A DNA stretch of 64,000 bases, from positions 10,843,777 through 10,907,776 of the forward strand of contig NW_024881303.1 of NCBI RefSeq assembly GCF_018691265.1. Direction: 5' to 3'. The position numbers were made by a program, and so were the translations under genes. Source of the DNA: Tyto alba. Taxonomy: Eukaryota; Chordata; Aves; Strigiformes; Tytonidae. The notes beneath the pieces are model-generated. The model was given only the letters and a program-made list of their open reading frames with translations. It ran no database searches and was not told the DNA's origin. Positions 24,615 through 40,100 of this stretch are shown here, in pieces (position 1 is the first letter of the stretch; every line of letters starts with the position of its first letter).

Positions 24615-27600
24615 AGGAGGATCTGACCCCCTGCATGGCTGATATGCAGAGCAGTCGGGAGAGCATTCATCATCCCGTGGCCTCCTAGAGGGGTGACGTT
24701 TAATGACTGGCAGCTGGAAAAGCAGGTAGCAGGCTGAGAGGAAAGTGCTCCACCTGGACAAATAGCCGGGTAAGATTGCAAAGCGATGGGGAGTCCTTTA
24801 ATTACGTGCTTGCTGCATCAATTAGTAAAGGCAAAAGCATTGGCCTGTCTAGTTTAATTGACAGAGCCAGTGAGGAGGGCATCTGACATGGGGACCCTCG
24901 GCCTCCCCGGCGACAAGGCAAGCCCAAATGACTCCAAAGCTGCAGGAGAGGAGCTGCAGCAGAGCCTGCTGCCTTCACTCTGGTGCGTTACTGCACTTAA
25001 AAGCAGCTCCTGCGGTGGGAGCAGCTGACCTCTACGCAGTCCCTGGCCACGGGGTCTGGGAGGGCTCACTTGAAGCTGGTGAATATTCACAGAGTAAAAT
25101 ATGTGTTTTAGAAATCAAGGCTTCAGAAGAGAAAGGTCAACCTGTTAAATGAAAGGTATTTCCCTTTCCCTGGTAATGCAAATGCAAGGTGTAAGTTGTA
25201 TCACTGATTTATTTATTTTTTTTTTTTTGCCTCCTTGGCAGGCTTGGGGCATTCCAAGACTCAAAGAGAAGCAGATGCTTCTCTGTGGAGAATGCAGCCT
25301 CTGGGCTTTGTCAGTGCTCAGCAAAGGGAAGATGAGTCAGCTCTGAAACAGGTGCACATCATTTCAGGCCAGTTAAATTCCTGCAGGGATGTTCTCAGTC
25401 AGGCTTCAAGTGATGTATTTTCTTGCTACTTCATTTTCTTGACAGGATTAAAGTCATTCCTGCTGATGATTTGTCTTGATTCTTCTGGCCATCCCCAGAG
25501 CCATTGCCTTACGCTGCAGGAGGAAGGTCTGGTTGCTCTAGGTGTGTCTAAGCCTGTACCTTCATCAAGCTCCTAGACAGCATGGGAGTGATGGATAATT
25601 ATATCCTCTCTGTGGTAAGCAAAAAATCATCACAAGCATTTGAAGATGGTTCTGATGGCAGGACAGATGGGAACTTGGTACAGGAGTCAGGGTGGCTGAA
25701 AGAGCCAGGAGGAAAACAGGGACTGGGTGAGGGACTGCCCATCAGAGAGAGCAGGACTGGACATGGCAGTGGGGTCAAGCAGCAAGCCTGGCATCAAGGT
25801 GTAAATAACCATCAGGGCATCATACCAGAAGAGTGACAAGTAGGAGAATGTGTCTTTCAGGAGCCCCTGACTATATGGAAAGGGAATTAAATCAGTGAAC
25901 AAGAAGTTGTTACTAGCCTTGCCTTGTGTCCAGTGGGGATGGGGAGATGTGCATGAGCCTGGGAGGTTAGGAAGGAGACTGAGATTCTTACTTCATCCCA
26001 GGATCATGAAGTTTAACTAGAAGAAGGCCTTCCAAAACATTTTGCAGAGTTCAAGTCCACTGGTGATTTCTACCTCTTCCGTGAAACTCTCACTCTGACA
26101 CTTTGGATAAATTGCCATCAAAAAATTATGTTGGTGGAAATTTTCAGCCTGTGTAGCAATGCTCACTGATGAAGAGCAATAAGAAAACTGACTGTATTGA
26201 TCAGTGTGCACTTAAAATTATGCAGATCCCTACAGGATCTGTCCAGCCATGGTATCATCCAACACTGGGGTTTTGGCAACAATAACAGTTTGTTTTAACT
26301 CTGGGATTTTTTTGTCAGCAGCCTTGAATACGTTGTATTTGATAGTGCCAGAGCAAAAGGAGTGTAAAATGCAGCTTTTCCCACTTGAGAAGGGCTAGGT
26401 GTCCATTTCATGTAGATTTAAAATAATGGTGTACAGTGCAGCACAGTGGAGGATGCTCTGGAAACCCATCACGCCAGGAAGTGGATCTCTTTAAGAAAGA
26501 GTGTGAAAATAAAAGTGTATTTTCCAAGTGCTGAGACTACTCAGAAGAGCAAACAGTAGGAGCAGTGAATGAGAGGCAGCTCACTTCAGTGGGAGCGAGG
26601 CTGGTGCTAGCTGCTCTAAAAATTCTTGACCAAAGAAAACGGGAACCTCAGCATGCCCCCTGCAGCTGGAACCAGGGTTTCTCCTGTATAGATGCACCTG
26701 CAGAATAGAGCAAACGACAGGTTTGATGAGAGATGCTCCAGAAGGGGATGTTCATGTGCTCGGGGCTGGGTTGTTACAACCCCCCATTCAGCCTGCCCAC
26801 TCTGTACGCCCCAGCGCAGGGAGCAGCACCCGGCTGGGGCTGAGGGGAGCTGCAGTGACTTCTCAACATCCCCACACATGAAAAAGAGGGATGCTGTTCT
26901 ACAGGGTGCCACAGAAACCTGGCAGATGAAATGCCTATTTCCTGTCCTTCCTCTGGGTACTGAGCTTGATGGTTTGTGTACAACAGAAAAAAAAAAAAAA
27001 ATCCCAGTGGTTTTGTTTGCATAAACTTTCTAGCTCTGCCTGGAGCCAACTCAGTCCAACCCATTGTGTTGTGTGGCTTTTCCTGAGGGTGATCAGCTAC
27101 TGGGGTGCCAAACATCCTCTCTGGGGTAGGCTGGGGATGGTGGGGGGGGCTGCTGTGGGCTGGGAGCAGCAGAGGGGCCCGTCACGCAGCTTGCAGCTCT
27201 TAGGTAACCACATCACACAGTCCCCATCTCGCATCTGCATAATCCATCACTTTTAAAGACATTTCCTTATATGGGTTAATATAAAATGTTGTTCATTGTG
27301 TCAGCCAGCAGGAGGTTTCATAGGTCCTTTAGGCAACTTAAACAGTGATTAATCAAAAAGAGCCTCCACCTTCTTCGTGCTGTTAATGCTGTTGTTAGGT
27401 TGCAGGCAGCATAATTTATGGCATTTCCTGATCCTGTTAGCTAGGATGTCTGATTAATTTTGGCTCTGGGATTAAGTCAGCAAAAGAAATTTGACTTCCA
27501 CAAGCAAGTGATATATATCATCCACCCGAGTGCAGGAGGGACAGAACAGTATCTTTCTGCCAACGTTTTTATTGTGTCCTCGACTATAGCCAGAAGGTGG

Positions 27601-30600
27601 CATTATGTACTTATTTTATTACTGCTGCTGGCTTGGGACTGAATTGATTTTAAAGCCCAGGACATGGTCAGCTTCTTGATCTTGACACGGGGAGAGAGCA
27701 CTAGCATATGATGCTGGAGACTGCTCCTGCTTTCTGACATGGACCACAGTGTGCAGGTTGACACATTTCTCATTCTTTTTGCTCCCAGATAGTTCAGAAT
27801 AAGACATATCAATGACTTCAGAATTAGCCAAGTTTTTACTTTTTACACATTTTTAATTCTTGGTACTTGGTTGGCTTTTTGATGCTTTTTCATTTTGTCC
27901 TGATGTTTGTATCTTGTCTGTGCTCCTTGGGGCTAAAGAGCAAAGTTTGGGGATAATACAGAATTTTAATTTCTTCTCTGCCTTTCCTTCATACAGAGAG
28001 GTCTTCTTTCATATTTCTTTTTTCCTTATTGTGGAGTCTTTTATCAAGCAGGCAAAATATCGTTTTGCTCAGGGAATTTATCAGCTAGTGAAACAAACTT
28101 GTCTAAGTGGGTTTCTATGAGGTAATTTAAGACACTCTCAAATACACAAATACAACATAAGTGTCTTTACGTAGCAGCATGGCATTAGGTCTTGATACGT
28201 GGCATCCTTACTCTGGGAGGCCTGGCAGCACCCATGCTGCTCTCCATGGGTGCAAACAAGGCATGGCCATGCAAAACACCACACTCTTTTCCCTTTTTTG
28301 TGCCAGTCACCTCCATTCCTTCATTTTGGGTAGCAACGTGCAGTTTACAGACTGAAATGCTCTGTTTGTTCCATTTCTGCAGAATGATAGGAAAGGGGGA
28401 AAGTTGTGCAGTCCTCAGGCTGCTGCAACTGATTCAGCCTTTTAATGGAAAGTTGAAGAGGAAATTTCTGTGCTATCTTGGCCCTGCAGGCCATAAGGAA
28501 AGGCATTTCCACACTGCAGGTGGAGGTGTGACTGCAGCCTGGACAAACACAGCAGGGATCTGGGTCTGAAACTCAGGAGGATGCTATCGAGAGGTGACTG
28601 TAACCCTAAGATGCTGCAGTTTATATTCTTGCTCCATTAACTCTAACAACAGACTTCTGAGACCAGAGTTTTCTAAACCTGGTTTATAAATCATGCTAGT
28701 AAAAATGCACGGGAATTTACTTGTGCATAGCACAGAGCTCTGCAAATAAAATTAACCCTTTGTGCAAGGAGTGCAGCTAGTGTGAAGCAGATGCTTGGCA
28801 CTTGGTGTTAGACTGATCAAATTTTGGGCTCGGTTTGTGGAAACCTGACAGCTGATACTGCACACCTTGGGCTTTGGATATTCAGCTTCTCCCCAGCTTT
28901 ACCCAGACAGCTGAGAGGCCAGAGATGATGGGATGAGACCAGCCCCAACCTGGAAGCTGTTCTAGGCACATCAGTGTTGGACCATGAACCATCCACTTTA
29001 CTTCCCAGCAACTAGTGATGGTCAACAGCTCCCAGCCTCAAGCTGAGCTTACACCTGCCTGCCCAGTGTGGTGGAGCTCAGTAGCGTTTGTACCCAAAGG
29101 TTTACTCTGCCCTTATCTGTTTTCCAGAAACTAACAAATACTCTTCAGTTCTTTGTGAAAATATGAGCCTTTAAAAATAGTTCAACTGGTCACCCTGAAA
29201 GAGACCCACTTGAAATCATGAACTGTTTTTCCACGCCTTGATCTTCATCTCTGAAAGGATTCTGCTTTCTGCTTATCTCAGGCAATCCTACCAGGCATAT
29301 GTAACTTGAAGCCATGCCTGTGCAGGTCTCTGATGAGTACAAGCTTTTTGTAGCACCTGCACGACAGAGACGCAGCGCCTCTGCAAGGGTGAACTGGGTC
29401 ACCTCCCACCTTGTGCATCAGCAACGAAATTGTGAGCTCAGTTCTGGTGGCAGGACCTTTATCAGTGGTGATGAATGGCAGAGGGGATTTTCATCTCTTT
29501 GATTAATTTTGCAGGGCTGACAGTTAGAAAGATCACATCTTGACTCCCATGCCAGGAGGTTTGAGTAAGAGAATCCTTGAGAGGTCTGGAGGAAGTAACT
29601 TTACTTCTGCAGTTCCCAAACCTTGAGCTCTCACAGCTCCTGCATGCCCGAGGCTGGGAAGTGGGCATGCAGCTAAACTGGCTGGCCTGGGGAAACCACG
29701 CTTGTGCTGCTGGGCTGGGGAGAGATGCAAATGAAATCATTGCCTTTGCGAGGGAAATACTGAGGCAGGAACAATCTATGTTGCCCACAGGAAGAATCTC
29801 CTTCCCTTCTGTGGGTTGTTTGGAAAAAAAGAAAAACAGGATGAATTTGACCTCTTTTTCGCTAGGGACATGAACCTGGTATGAAGTGGAGCAACAGCTG
29901 GACAAAGCCTCAGGGTGAGAGTTTGAAGCAGACAAGTGAGCTTTTCTTTTGCTCCTTACGTCCTCCTTGCTGCTGTGGCTCACCCATTCTCCCTGCCTTT
30001 CACCCCACACCCGCTCCTGAGCATCTCTCTCCTCCACGACCCAGGTCGCCTATACAGGCTTTTCCTTGCTTTTTCTTCTATCAAAACCAGTTATTGCTCA
30101 CTCAGCTCATTCCTCTCCTGTCCTCATGCTCTCCTCTACAGCCACAATAAGGAGCTGGCCATCTCCTCTTGAGATATCTACTTATGGTCTGTGTCTGAAC
30201 ATTTTTAATTAGGAGAATGCAAATCTCATGTTGCTCCACTGCTCAAAAGAAACTTGTTTCTGCCTCCTCTTAGGACACTGTGATCTTCTTCCTTCCTTAT
30301 TCCAAGGACATAATATGTGAATAATATGTGATATTTCAGCCGAGACCATGAACTCAACAGATGAAGGAGCTTCCAGTACTTCCACAAACACAGAATATTT
30401 TTATCCCCTTTATGGAAAGAAAAAAAAAAAAAAATCATCTGAACTATGTTACAAACAGTGTATCATGAGGAGCAAAAGGAAGGAATATGCTACATTTTTC
30501 CCAGTCTCATGGGATGCTCTGGGCTCCCTATGGGACTTCAGACAGAGTGATCTTACACTTCATTTCTTAATAAACTGGGGAGTCCCAGGCACAAGTCCTA

Positions 30601-31074
30601 AAGAGGGCAGCAGAATCAAACCCAGACCTCTTGCCTATGGCTGGCTGAAGCAATGCTGGTGCTGCTAATTGAATGTGCTTTATGTACGAGTGTAGTTCAG
30701 TACATACATCCAGAACATGCTGTGTATCATTTGCTGATATACAAACCGACTGGGACAATTTACAATGGTGATTTTTCCACTGACGGGTAAATTAATGCTC
30801 TCTATTATAGGCATTTAATCAATGCCAGCTCCCTAAGTCTTTAAACAGGCCACCAAGATAGAAGATTGATTGGTCTGAATGCATCATATATAAAACAGGA
30901 ATACTTCATAAGAACATAAATGACATGTTTGTTTCCCAAAGCCACAAAGAGAACTCTGTGGTAAGGAGGAGTGTTGACAACCTCGTACCGAGACACAACG
31001 AAGGGACAGGACTTGTGTTTGTTGTGGAGTTTTTGTCTTTGTTTCTGTTTGTTGGTTTGGTTTTGGTTTTTGTT

Positions 31075-31076
<2 letters not shown>

Positions 31077-31109
<33 letters not shown>
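31077..31109. repeat. Poly(T) tract, 33 bp, preceded by T/G-rich DNA
   Basis: The longest homopolymer in the window. The preceding 55 bases are GTTTT/GGTTT-type low-complexity sequence. Confidence 0.9.
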
Positions 31110-34100
31110 CCCAAGGCAAGTAGACTGAAATTACCTCAAGATGGGGAGGAAGATCCTTCAAGCTCTGCAAATGGGCATGGTTATTTGTCTGGAAGGGATC
31201 ATGGTGATCCCTGCGCTGCCTGTGTGGCTTGCAGAGATGCTGCTCCCACACTGTGCTTCACAGCAAAATTAGCAGATCACCACAGAGCTCTGAAATTTGG
31301 CTTTGTAGTTACACAGGTGGCCAGAACTCCAAAGGTGCCAATCCCCCACCCCATCCAATTTATTAATATTATATCTCTTTTTATTTAGAACAATGTAACT
31401 AATTGCTACTTGGCTCAGCTGGGAGGCTAAACCTCACTTCCAAGCTGTGTTTTGGGCACCCAGGTGCTTTTGGTGGAAAGGATTTGCTGGGACCATGGGA
31501 AACCAGTGTTTTCCTGAGTGTATGCACTCTTAACTGGGACAAATGGGAAGTGAAACATGCTAACCCAAGGACCCCTGAAAGAGGTGTAAACTGGCTCATT
31601 TTATCTCATGTAAGCAATGGGTGAAATACACAGCGTGTCAGTTTGCATTCCTTCCTGACCTTTGCAAAGTCATTAAGTTGGAGTACTGAGCACTGATTTG
31701 ATTTTAAAACTGAGACCTATCATCCTAAAGTAATGGGATAAAGTATACCTTTTATTATTACGGCTAAACACACCTCTAGTTGCATAAATAAAAGGGCATG
31801 CATAAAGTGATGGTCACTCTGTCAGGATCCTGAACCCAAACTGCTTGTGAAAGCCAATGAGGCTGGGGAGGCTCAGGCACTTAAACCTTAATCATGCTTA
31901 AAATGGGATTTAAGTGTCTATGTGCTTCGGAAATTTATTTCCTTTGGCTTCTCTCAGGTCTGTCAGATTGTGATTAGGAAATCAGGCGAACTTCACAGCT
32001 GGAAAGATCGTCACCGTATTCCTCCCAACTGGATGGAGAGAGCCACACATGGTTTCTGTTGATGGAAAGCCACAGAGCTCAGTAAATAAGACTTGGTGTC
32101 TTGAAACTTCATTACTATACACCCACAAAGTGTCTTGTGTACGTCACTGAAATTAAGGAGAAAACAGAAGTTTGTGGTAGTGTTTCTGGGGTAGCAGGGA
32201 AGTAGTAGCATCCTTTAAATACATTCTGACCTTGTCCATGCAGTGCTCCTGAGTTTAGCCAAGGGATCAGCACAGCTTTTTATCCTTAGCCCTGAAATCC
32301 TCTGCTTTGTGAGCTGGTTTATCTTCTCAATAAAGCACATGAGGGTATCATTTACAGCCCAGTAAATTCATACCTCGCTTATTCAGTGGCACACGGCCTT
32401 CGGACTCCCAGTTAAAAACACCTAAGTGTGACTCGTTGTGCTGTAACTCACATTTTGTCACAGCTCCTGGCTTAATTATAAAGCACTAAAAATGTGAAGT
32501 AACAAAAATAATTACTGTAATGAACTAATGAAATATAATATATTTTGCTGAAATTAAAAAAGTCTCTGTCTGGACTGAAACGTCCAAACACTAACCTGTG
32601 TGTAGGGACTGATTATGATCTGAGGTACATTAGAGTAACGATGACTTCTGTTGGACTGCTCCACTTCCCAAATCAGAACTTAGTTATATGGGGAATATGT
32701 CTTTATGTTTGCATGACACTTCTAACAGATATATTCGTCACTGTGAACAACTGAACTGTACCCCCCAGTTCCACACTGCTGTGGGATATTTGCACAGTTT
32801 ACAGTGAGCTAGACCTGGGAAAGACCAGAGACTATGTGCAAACTCTCCTGCTGCGTGGGTTTCACCACTCCAGTACCTTCAGGGCTGGTTCATTGTCTTC
32901 TGTTGTCTTGTTGAAATGAGCCATGTGATGAGATCTTCAGAGCTGAGTTCTGAGATGCTGGTGGCCTCAGGGCACCGTACGGGTCCAGTTCCTCAAGTCA
33001 CTTGTAACACACGTTGTCACTGTAAGGCTGTCCGTGGTCCGTGCAGAGAACCTTATCATCCACCTCACAATAAGGACCTTCTCTTGTAGCATCCACATGG
33101 AGCTTGTGAGTTGGTCTGTGCTGCCGTTGCTATAACATGAACGTGAATGGGAGATATTCAGGTGTTTGGGGATCGTGATGATTTCTGTATGTAAATACTG
33201 ACTCACAGTTCCCTTCTACTTTTTAGTTCCCTACTTTTTGAAGGAGACACCTACGTGTGTTGGTTTGATTCATACCTCACACTCCCCGCCAAAGGCTGGA
33301 AGAGCTGGCAGAAGGAGGGAGTGAGAAATGTGTGTATGCAAAGAAAACATGGACACCTAGGCACCTGAAACGGGTATTCACTCAGTTTTTTGACTTGCTT
33401 TTTTGACTGTGAAATGCAGGTTTTAATATATCAGCCACATGCATTTGACTTCTAAAATCAGCATTTAGACTTCTGAAATAGGCACCTGTTTTTTTCATCA
33501 GAGCAACCAACTATGAGTTTTGGTATCTCTTTTGCATCAATTGGATGCATATTAAGTGTCATGAGGACAGCATTTTTCATTGACAATGCAGTCAGGCAGG
33601 ACTAAGTTGTTGACAGGAGCTAAAATGTTTGGGGAAACAAATCCACCAGTTGTCAGGGCACTGGCAGTCTCTGTCCAAGAGGTGTGTCATGAAGAAGCAT
33701 AAATTTTATGTGTAGCATGCAAACTGTGTCTTTAAACAAAATTAGAAATGTTTGAAGTGTCAACTTGCTTGATAAAGTTGCATTTGGAGCAGTATCCCCA
33801 TGACTCACAAATGGCAAATCCAAAACCTAAAGCAGTGTGGGAACAGGCAGCACCACAGAACTGTGTCCTTAACTGGCAAAATGCTGAGAGTAGAAATATT
33901 CCTGTTTGATCATCTAACAGACCTGCTACAACAGTTCTTGGTAATTCTGAATACTGTTTTTCACAGAGATGAAATCTTTTTCTTTAGGATTTTTGTGTTT
34001 TAAAGAATTACACATGATCCCAGTTGTCAGACAGGGCCCAATTCACCCACCACAGAAGTAACTTCTGCTTCTCCCTCTGTGTTATCTGGCCATGAATGGC

Positions 34101-37100
34101 ATCTGGGAACACCAGCTACTCACTAATCTGTGAAACCAAGAATGAGAATTGTGTTTAATGGGCCTCTTAAGTAATGCATGTACTCAGGATTTCACACATT
34201 TCTGGTATTACCACTGATTGTGGGCTGCCATGCAGATAACTGAAATTTGCAAAAATGCACAACTGTTATTAGGATTGAGTCTTGCTATTATCCGTGTTTG
34301 TGTGTCATTTACTGTAAGAGCAGATTTTAAAAGGTAATTAAGGGAAAAACTTCACAGTTTTGTCCTGCTCTCATTCTTAACCACTGAAATTAAAATAAGT
34401 TATAGTCACTAAATGTTATACCCAGGTCTCAGCATAGGACTGGGCTCATTAGAAAATGAGTGTTTGACAGCACTACTGCCCTGGTAAACTCCATCAGCAT
34501 ATCCCTGCTAAACCTAGACTGGGGGGGGCAGCAGAATTCAGTCTTCTTCACACAGCCCTATGCCTGGTTTCCATCCCTGCTCACATGCATCCTCTGAGTG
34601 CCTGCAACAGCGGGTCTTCAGTGCAAAATAAACCCAGCTGTAGGTTTGTGCTAAACACCACTGTCTTTTACAAGCTGAGTGGACGCCAGTTCATTTTGCA
34701 CAGCACAGGAGTGCAGTGGTTCATTTTCCGCCCAAGCTAACTGGGACCCAGTGAAAGGAAAGTTTTTGTACTTACTCAACAGTCTTTAGAGCTTTTATGG
34801 AGTTGCCACACCAGTCGTGTCCTTCCTGGGCTCACTCTGGCAGTGAGTGGACCCTCTCTGAAGCTGCCAATAACATTAAACCATGTAGTATGAAAAACCT
34901 CCCTTGGGGACCAAAAGTGCCTCTTTGTGTGTCACCTTCTGGGAGGCAGCCCTGGTGCAGCTGTGTCCAGCTGTTTGTTCTCAGGGGAGGTGCTGAAGGG
35001 GATGTCCAGGTGTAGCTGGCAGCATTTACTCAAAGCTGCAGATCATCCTTTATGGTCATATTAGAAAGTGGCACTTGCCTTTGCACAGATAACAAGAAAT
35101 TTCATATTTAGTATTATCAGATTTTCCAGCTACTCTGCAGAAACAGCTGTCAGCAAATCTGTGACAGCAGATGTTGGGATGTTACTCAGTGTACTGTGTG
35201 CTAATCTGCTGCTCTTCCCTCCCCAATTGAGAGTCTTTTTTTTTTTTTTGCTATCACAGGAGGAAGCTTAGACTGCTATAAGAGTGTGTGGCAAAGTAGT
35301 CTGGGTCCTTCCAGAGTAAGGAACCTTAGGCAGGTGCTCGCTTTTCCAGTCAATTGACCTTATTTAAAGTGTCCCGTCAAGACAATGGTCTTGTGCTTTG
35401 CTTTCCCACTACTCCGTAGGCATTATCAGGCTGGATTTTCTCAAAAGAGCAGTGAAGAAACCCGTGGGTTGGAGGTGACAGCAAAAGCAACACACTGGCT
35501 GAGCTGCACTCCACTAATCTCCAGCTACCTGGGCCTGATCCAGCTTGCAGGCAGATCAGTGTAAATTGTGGCATATCTTGCAAATACCGTCTCCTTTTTT
35601 TATGAGGTGTACATTATGCCTTTGAGTATACGTGAAAATATCTGCCAGCCAATGCATAGGGCTAACTGCTAATGAAATCCAGACTCTAGCTGTCCTTTGA
35701 CATTTCAGTTGGAGCTTTGGAGACACCATTTTCTGGTGCTCAGCCACTAAAACTCAAACTCAGAAGAAGCATCTAATGTAGTCCAAATTCATACACCTCT
35801 TTCTCAGCAGCAGTGCTGGTTTGAGCAGATCTCCCAACTCAGTCTTTGAAACTTAAAATCTCTGAAGTCCCCACCTTGAACAGCATCTTCCCTCTGTATG
35901 ATCTGGAAACACGCAGAGCTGGTCTTGCTAAGAGAAACTCTCTGGCTGAACTCCTGCTGGTGATCTCTGGGACCATGTCATGATGTCCCCTTGTTTCTCT
36001 GTTACACGAATGTAACTCCGATGTGAATTTGCACATGGACAAATCCAACACATGATTGCTGCATGAGTACCTGTAACTATGTCATTGGGCAGTCTGAATT
36101 TCAAATCATCATAGAGTTTGTACAGTCTGGCAAACCTGCTTAGAAATCTCAGATTATTTTTTAGCTCTGCAATTTCTGAATAAAATCCAAAATTATCAGA
36201 AAGAAGAATAGTTATACATTCTTACCAGATTAATGTCCTGTATTATGGGAAGCCAAATCATTATAGAACTGAGATTACAGGTGTGAAATTAGAAGCAAAA
36301 ATGAGACTGGTTTCCTGGCTTTTCTCTGACCAATAAAGACGTCTAGAAAAAGCTGCCTGCCATCTGACTTGTAACATCTATGTCTACCTCAGAGCTGGTC
36401 ATGCAAAGCTCCTGATACAGTGGATGCAAAGAAGGTATTTAAGGCCATGGTTCATCTCATCTATTTTAGAATGAGATGAATGATGCCTTGGAAGTGCTTC
36501 CGTGACTGTAGACAGAGGTCAAGGTGACTTGCTTAGATACAGACATCACATTTCTGACTTCTTTTGGTAAGAAAAATCCTGCCTGTGGTGATGATGCATC
36601 TGGGTTTAGAAATATACTGAAGAAAAACACAAAAGAGAGAAGGAAAGGCTGTATTTATATTGCACTGCATTTTGTACTCAGCTATTATTAAGGGCAAATG
36701 CACATTTTAAAAAACAACCCAAGTCTCTCAATAGATTCGTCTGTGTGAGCTGACAGGAAAGGTCTACAAAGCAGTATTTCATAATGTCTGGTGAGAATGC
36801 TGTGCAAACTCATTGTTTGCCTTGATCTGGAAAGAACTGCCCCTGGAGAGGAAGAGGAGGAAGCAAGATACAATAACGATGGTTTCTGAGAAACTTTGCA
36901 AGGAAATGGAACAATAACAGAGTGGAAGATCAACAATTCCAGGTAAACAACATGCCAATATGTTGATTTTACATGTATGGGAATTTTCATCCTTATATTA
37001 TTAATCTCTCACAGGTAATGCTGTGATTAGTGTTCTTCCAAAACAAGTCAAAGATTAGCTGCAGCCTCTGTGGAAGTGATTGATAAGAATTCCCATATTA

Positions 37101-40100
37101 TATACAAAAAATAACGATTCCCATGGTGACATTCTGGATAGAAAGTTTACTTCTTTTCAATTTCTCTGTGAAAATACACCAACATGTCTTTTTTGTTTCA
37201 GCAACACCTGGAATAAATCTATACCATGGAGCAAGGCTGTTGCTATCCCAAAATGAACCCCTTTGCACATGCTCTTCATGGTAACTTCTGCACTTCTGCT
37301 CACTCTTGCAGTTTTATGCCAGATTCACATTTACATTGACTCAAAAAGCTTTCAACTCTACTGAAAAAATCCTCTAGTTTTAGCTTCCATGCCCTTCCTT
37401 CCTTGTGATCACTGTGACCAAACTGGTGATTTCCTGATTGGTTTCTACCCTGGTAGGATTCAGGTTTAGAAAAATAGTTTTGCTGAGCCCATAACCAGCT
37501 GTTGTGCTGCTAAAGCACGGCTCCTCACTGTTTCTGGTCCTGACAACCTCCTATTTCAGAGATGGTCACTGAGTCACAGTCCCATCTCTCTTTAACATAA
37601 GCTGTGAGCCTACAAAAAATGACAATCACAACTCGTAAATGCACAGAGCACTCATAAAATCACAGCTGGAATTCATAAATTGGCCATAGGTGGTCCCCAA
37701 ACTGTCGCAATGTGCTGGTCTGTCTGCCTTCATGGATGTGCTCCCAAACCCTCCCCCTCTCCCTTGACCAAATGTTGGCCAGACAATCACTTATTTCGGG
37801 ATTTACAATGCAGTATTACTTACAATGAGATTTGTTTTATTTCATTCTGGTAAGTTCATTTTCTTCTCTCTCTTGCACAGAATACAAGATTACCCTGAAG
37901 AATAAAATAAAAGAATTAATTGACATTTTAATTAATTACAACTTTTAATTAATATTCACCAGGGTGACAAGTGTTCTGGAATGCAAAACAGGAGTAATTC
38001 CTGAGGAAAAAAGGGAAAGGCCCTGCAGTTTGTGTTCAGGTTAAATGAAGATCTTGTAGCTGAATATATGATTATATCAGGTATCTGCTGACTCCGTTTA
38101 ATGCCTGAAACTTTTGCTCATTTTGAAACAGCATGGGCAGTTCTCTATTAACAATATCAGGGCCTGTGAGCAGGGCTCAGAGGCAGAATACACTGACTGA
38201 GTAGAAAGCATGGTCCATAACCTAAACAACTCAATATCTAAAAGCCTTGGTTGAGCTCAGGCACCGTACCACAGAGAGAGAGAGGTCAAGAGATGGACAT
38301 GACATGTGCCATCTCCTTCTCCCGCTCTTTGCAGCCTGCCTTCTCTCATGCACTGAAGAAACCCATGTAGGAAAACACAGGAGATCTGCAGTCTGTCAAT
38401 GGCTCTGCAGGAGCTGAAGAACTCCCAACAGCCACCCACCACCCATCCTTGCTATGAAATACTGAGCAAGGCTGTCATGAAGTGTTGCATGGATGTGCTG
38501 TATTTTATTTGCATAGTGGGGATCCCTTGCCTGAATTGCTATAAAACCTGTCTTGTAATTTTCTCCCAAGCATGAACTATCGCTCTTTGGCATGCCTATG
38601 AAAGATGGGTTCCTTTTACACACTGGTGGTAAAGAGGGGAAAGGGGAAATTCTCCCTGTATACAATTTAGTATTCACTTCATAATGCAGTTTATGTGTTA
38701 GTAATACTCCACTAATTGCAAGGAATAGTTGGTGCTTACAGGCTGTGATCCTGAAGGATGGGGCAGGGCTGTACTACAGGTGGGATCGGGTGTTTGGTAA
38801 AAGAAAGAAACCATTGTGTTTTTTTCTTAGCTTAAACAACTGTAGCGGTTTGTGGAAAGAGATGAACTAAGAGTGGAGGAGAATTCCCTGTCCTGACTTT
38901 CCAGCATGAATATCAGTACCTTCTGCAGAGACAACTACTAAAATGGGTTAGTGCCAAAAATCATTTTACTGCCCAGAAATAGTTCTTAGCTCATTTGACT
39001 TTGCAGTAGATTTGAAAGGATGATGGTGGAGGAGACTTTTCATCCCTTGGTCATCCCTTGAAACATAGACATTTCCCATCATCAGTGGAGGACATGATCA
39101 TACAACACAGTCAAGTTGCCCCAGTGATTGATTTTCACTGAAAAAAAGAGATTTTCTTCCCCTCTGTTCCTTTCCTCCTCACCCTCACCTGCACTCCAAC
39201 AGCGATCCTGTCCTGACCCTTGCATGAGCCAACTCACCTTTCTTTCTGGGTTAGTTTTCTGCCATGTTAGTGAATTCACTCAGTTCAGCAAGAACGAGGA
39301 AAACCATTCCAGTCACATCAAGAGAAGCAGAAATACACAGCTGGGAGCAGGGGAAAAAGAAAACAGGGAGCCAGAAAGGATAAGATCTGCCCTTTCTCAC
39401 CAGCAGTGACCATTAGACTGACTCAACTATGTGATTCAAGGGTCTTTGAGAATGTTTCGCTGGAAAGATAACTTTCTGATAGCACAGCAGTTTGGATACT
39501 CCTTTACCAGTTCAGAGAAAGTATTATCATCTTGAATAGCATTTTCATCTTTGAGGTGCCACACAAAAGTTAGGCTGTGGTCCTTCAATCCTCTCTCAGA
39601 CAAAACTCCCCTGGGCTGCAAATGAGCTGTTGCAACACCAGAGCAGTCCATGGCAGAGGCTGAACGTGCTCCTTTAGAGATAGTAGTTTGATTATGCTCT
39701 TTTATTGGTGGTGATGATAGGTTCCAAACTGTCTTAGATGTCAGCCCATGACTTATCTCAATCTTAAGTGACCCCCAGGTGTTAAGAAGCATTTTTGACA
39801 AGAGTTAAGATTACACTCACTTGCTTTGGAAGTGGTTTGAAGGAAGCTTGGGACCCTTCTTGGGCGTCTCTGCTGATATTGGTTGTGTGATGTTATCACA
39901 GTAGAGTAGGAATAGATGGAGCTGGACTTATCTGTCCATCTGGAAGCTAAGCTGTAGGATATGCTCTGAGACACAGAAGACTTGTTGACTCCTACACCAG
40001 GAGGAAAAGATGAAGCTGAAATCACTCAGGACATGAAGAGGGAAAAGAGTCACCAGACCTGGTCTTGTGACCACTTCAGCACTCCAGTAGTCAAGAAAGC

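Noticed and set aside
29462..30037. 191-codon minus-strand ORF, the longest outside GC-rich DNA
   Set aside because: Contains homopolymer-derived stretches (FFFFF) and no recognisable domain. About one ORF of this size is plausible by chance in 64 kb over six frames.
30610..30645. SINE-tail-like string CAGCAGAATCAAACCCAGAC
   Set aside because: Too short and without any supporting core sequence nearby.
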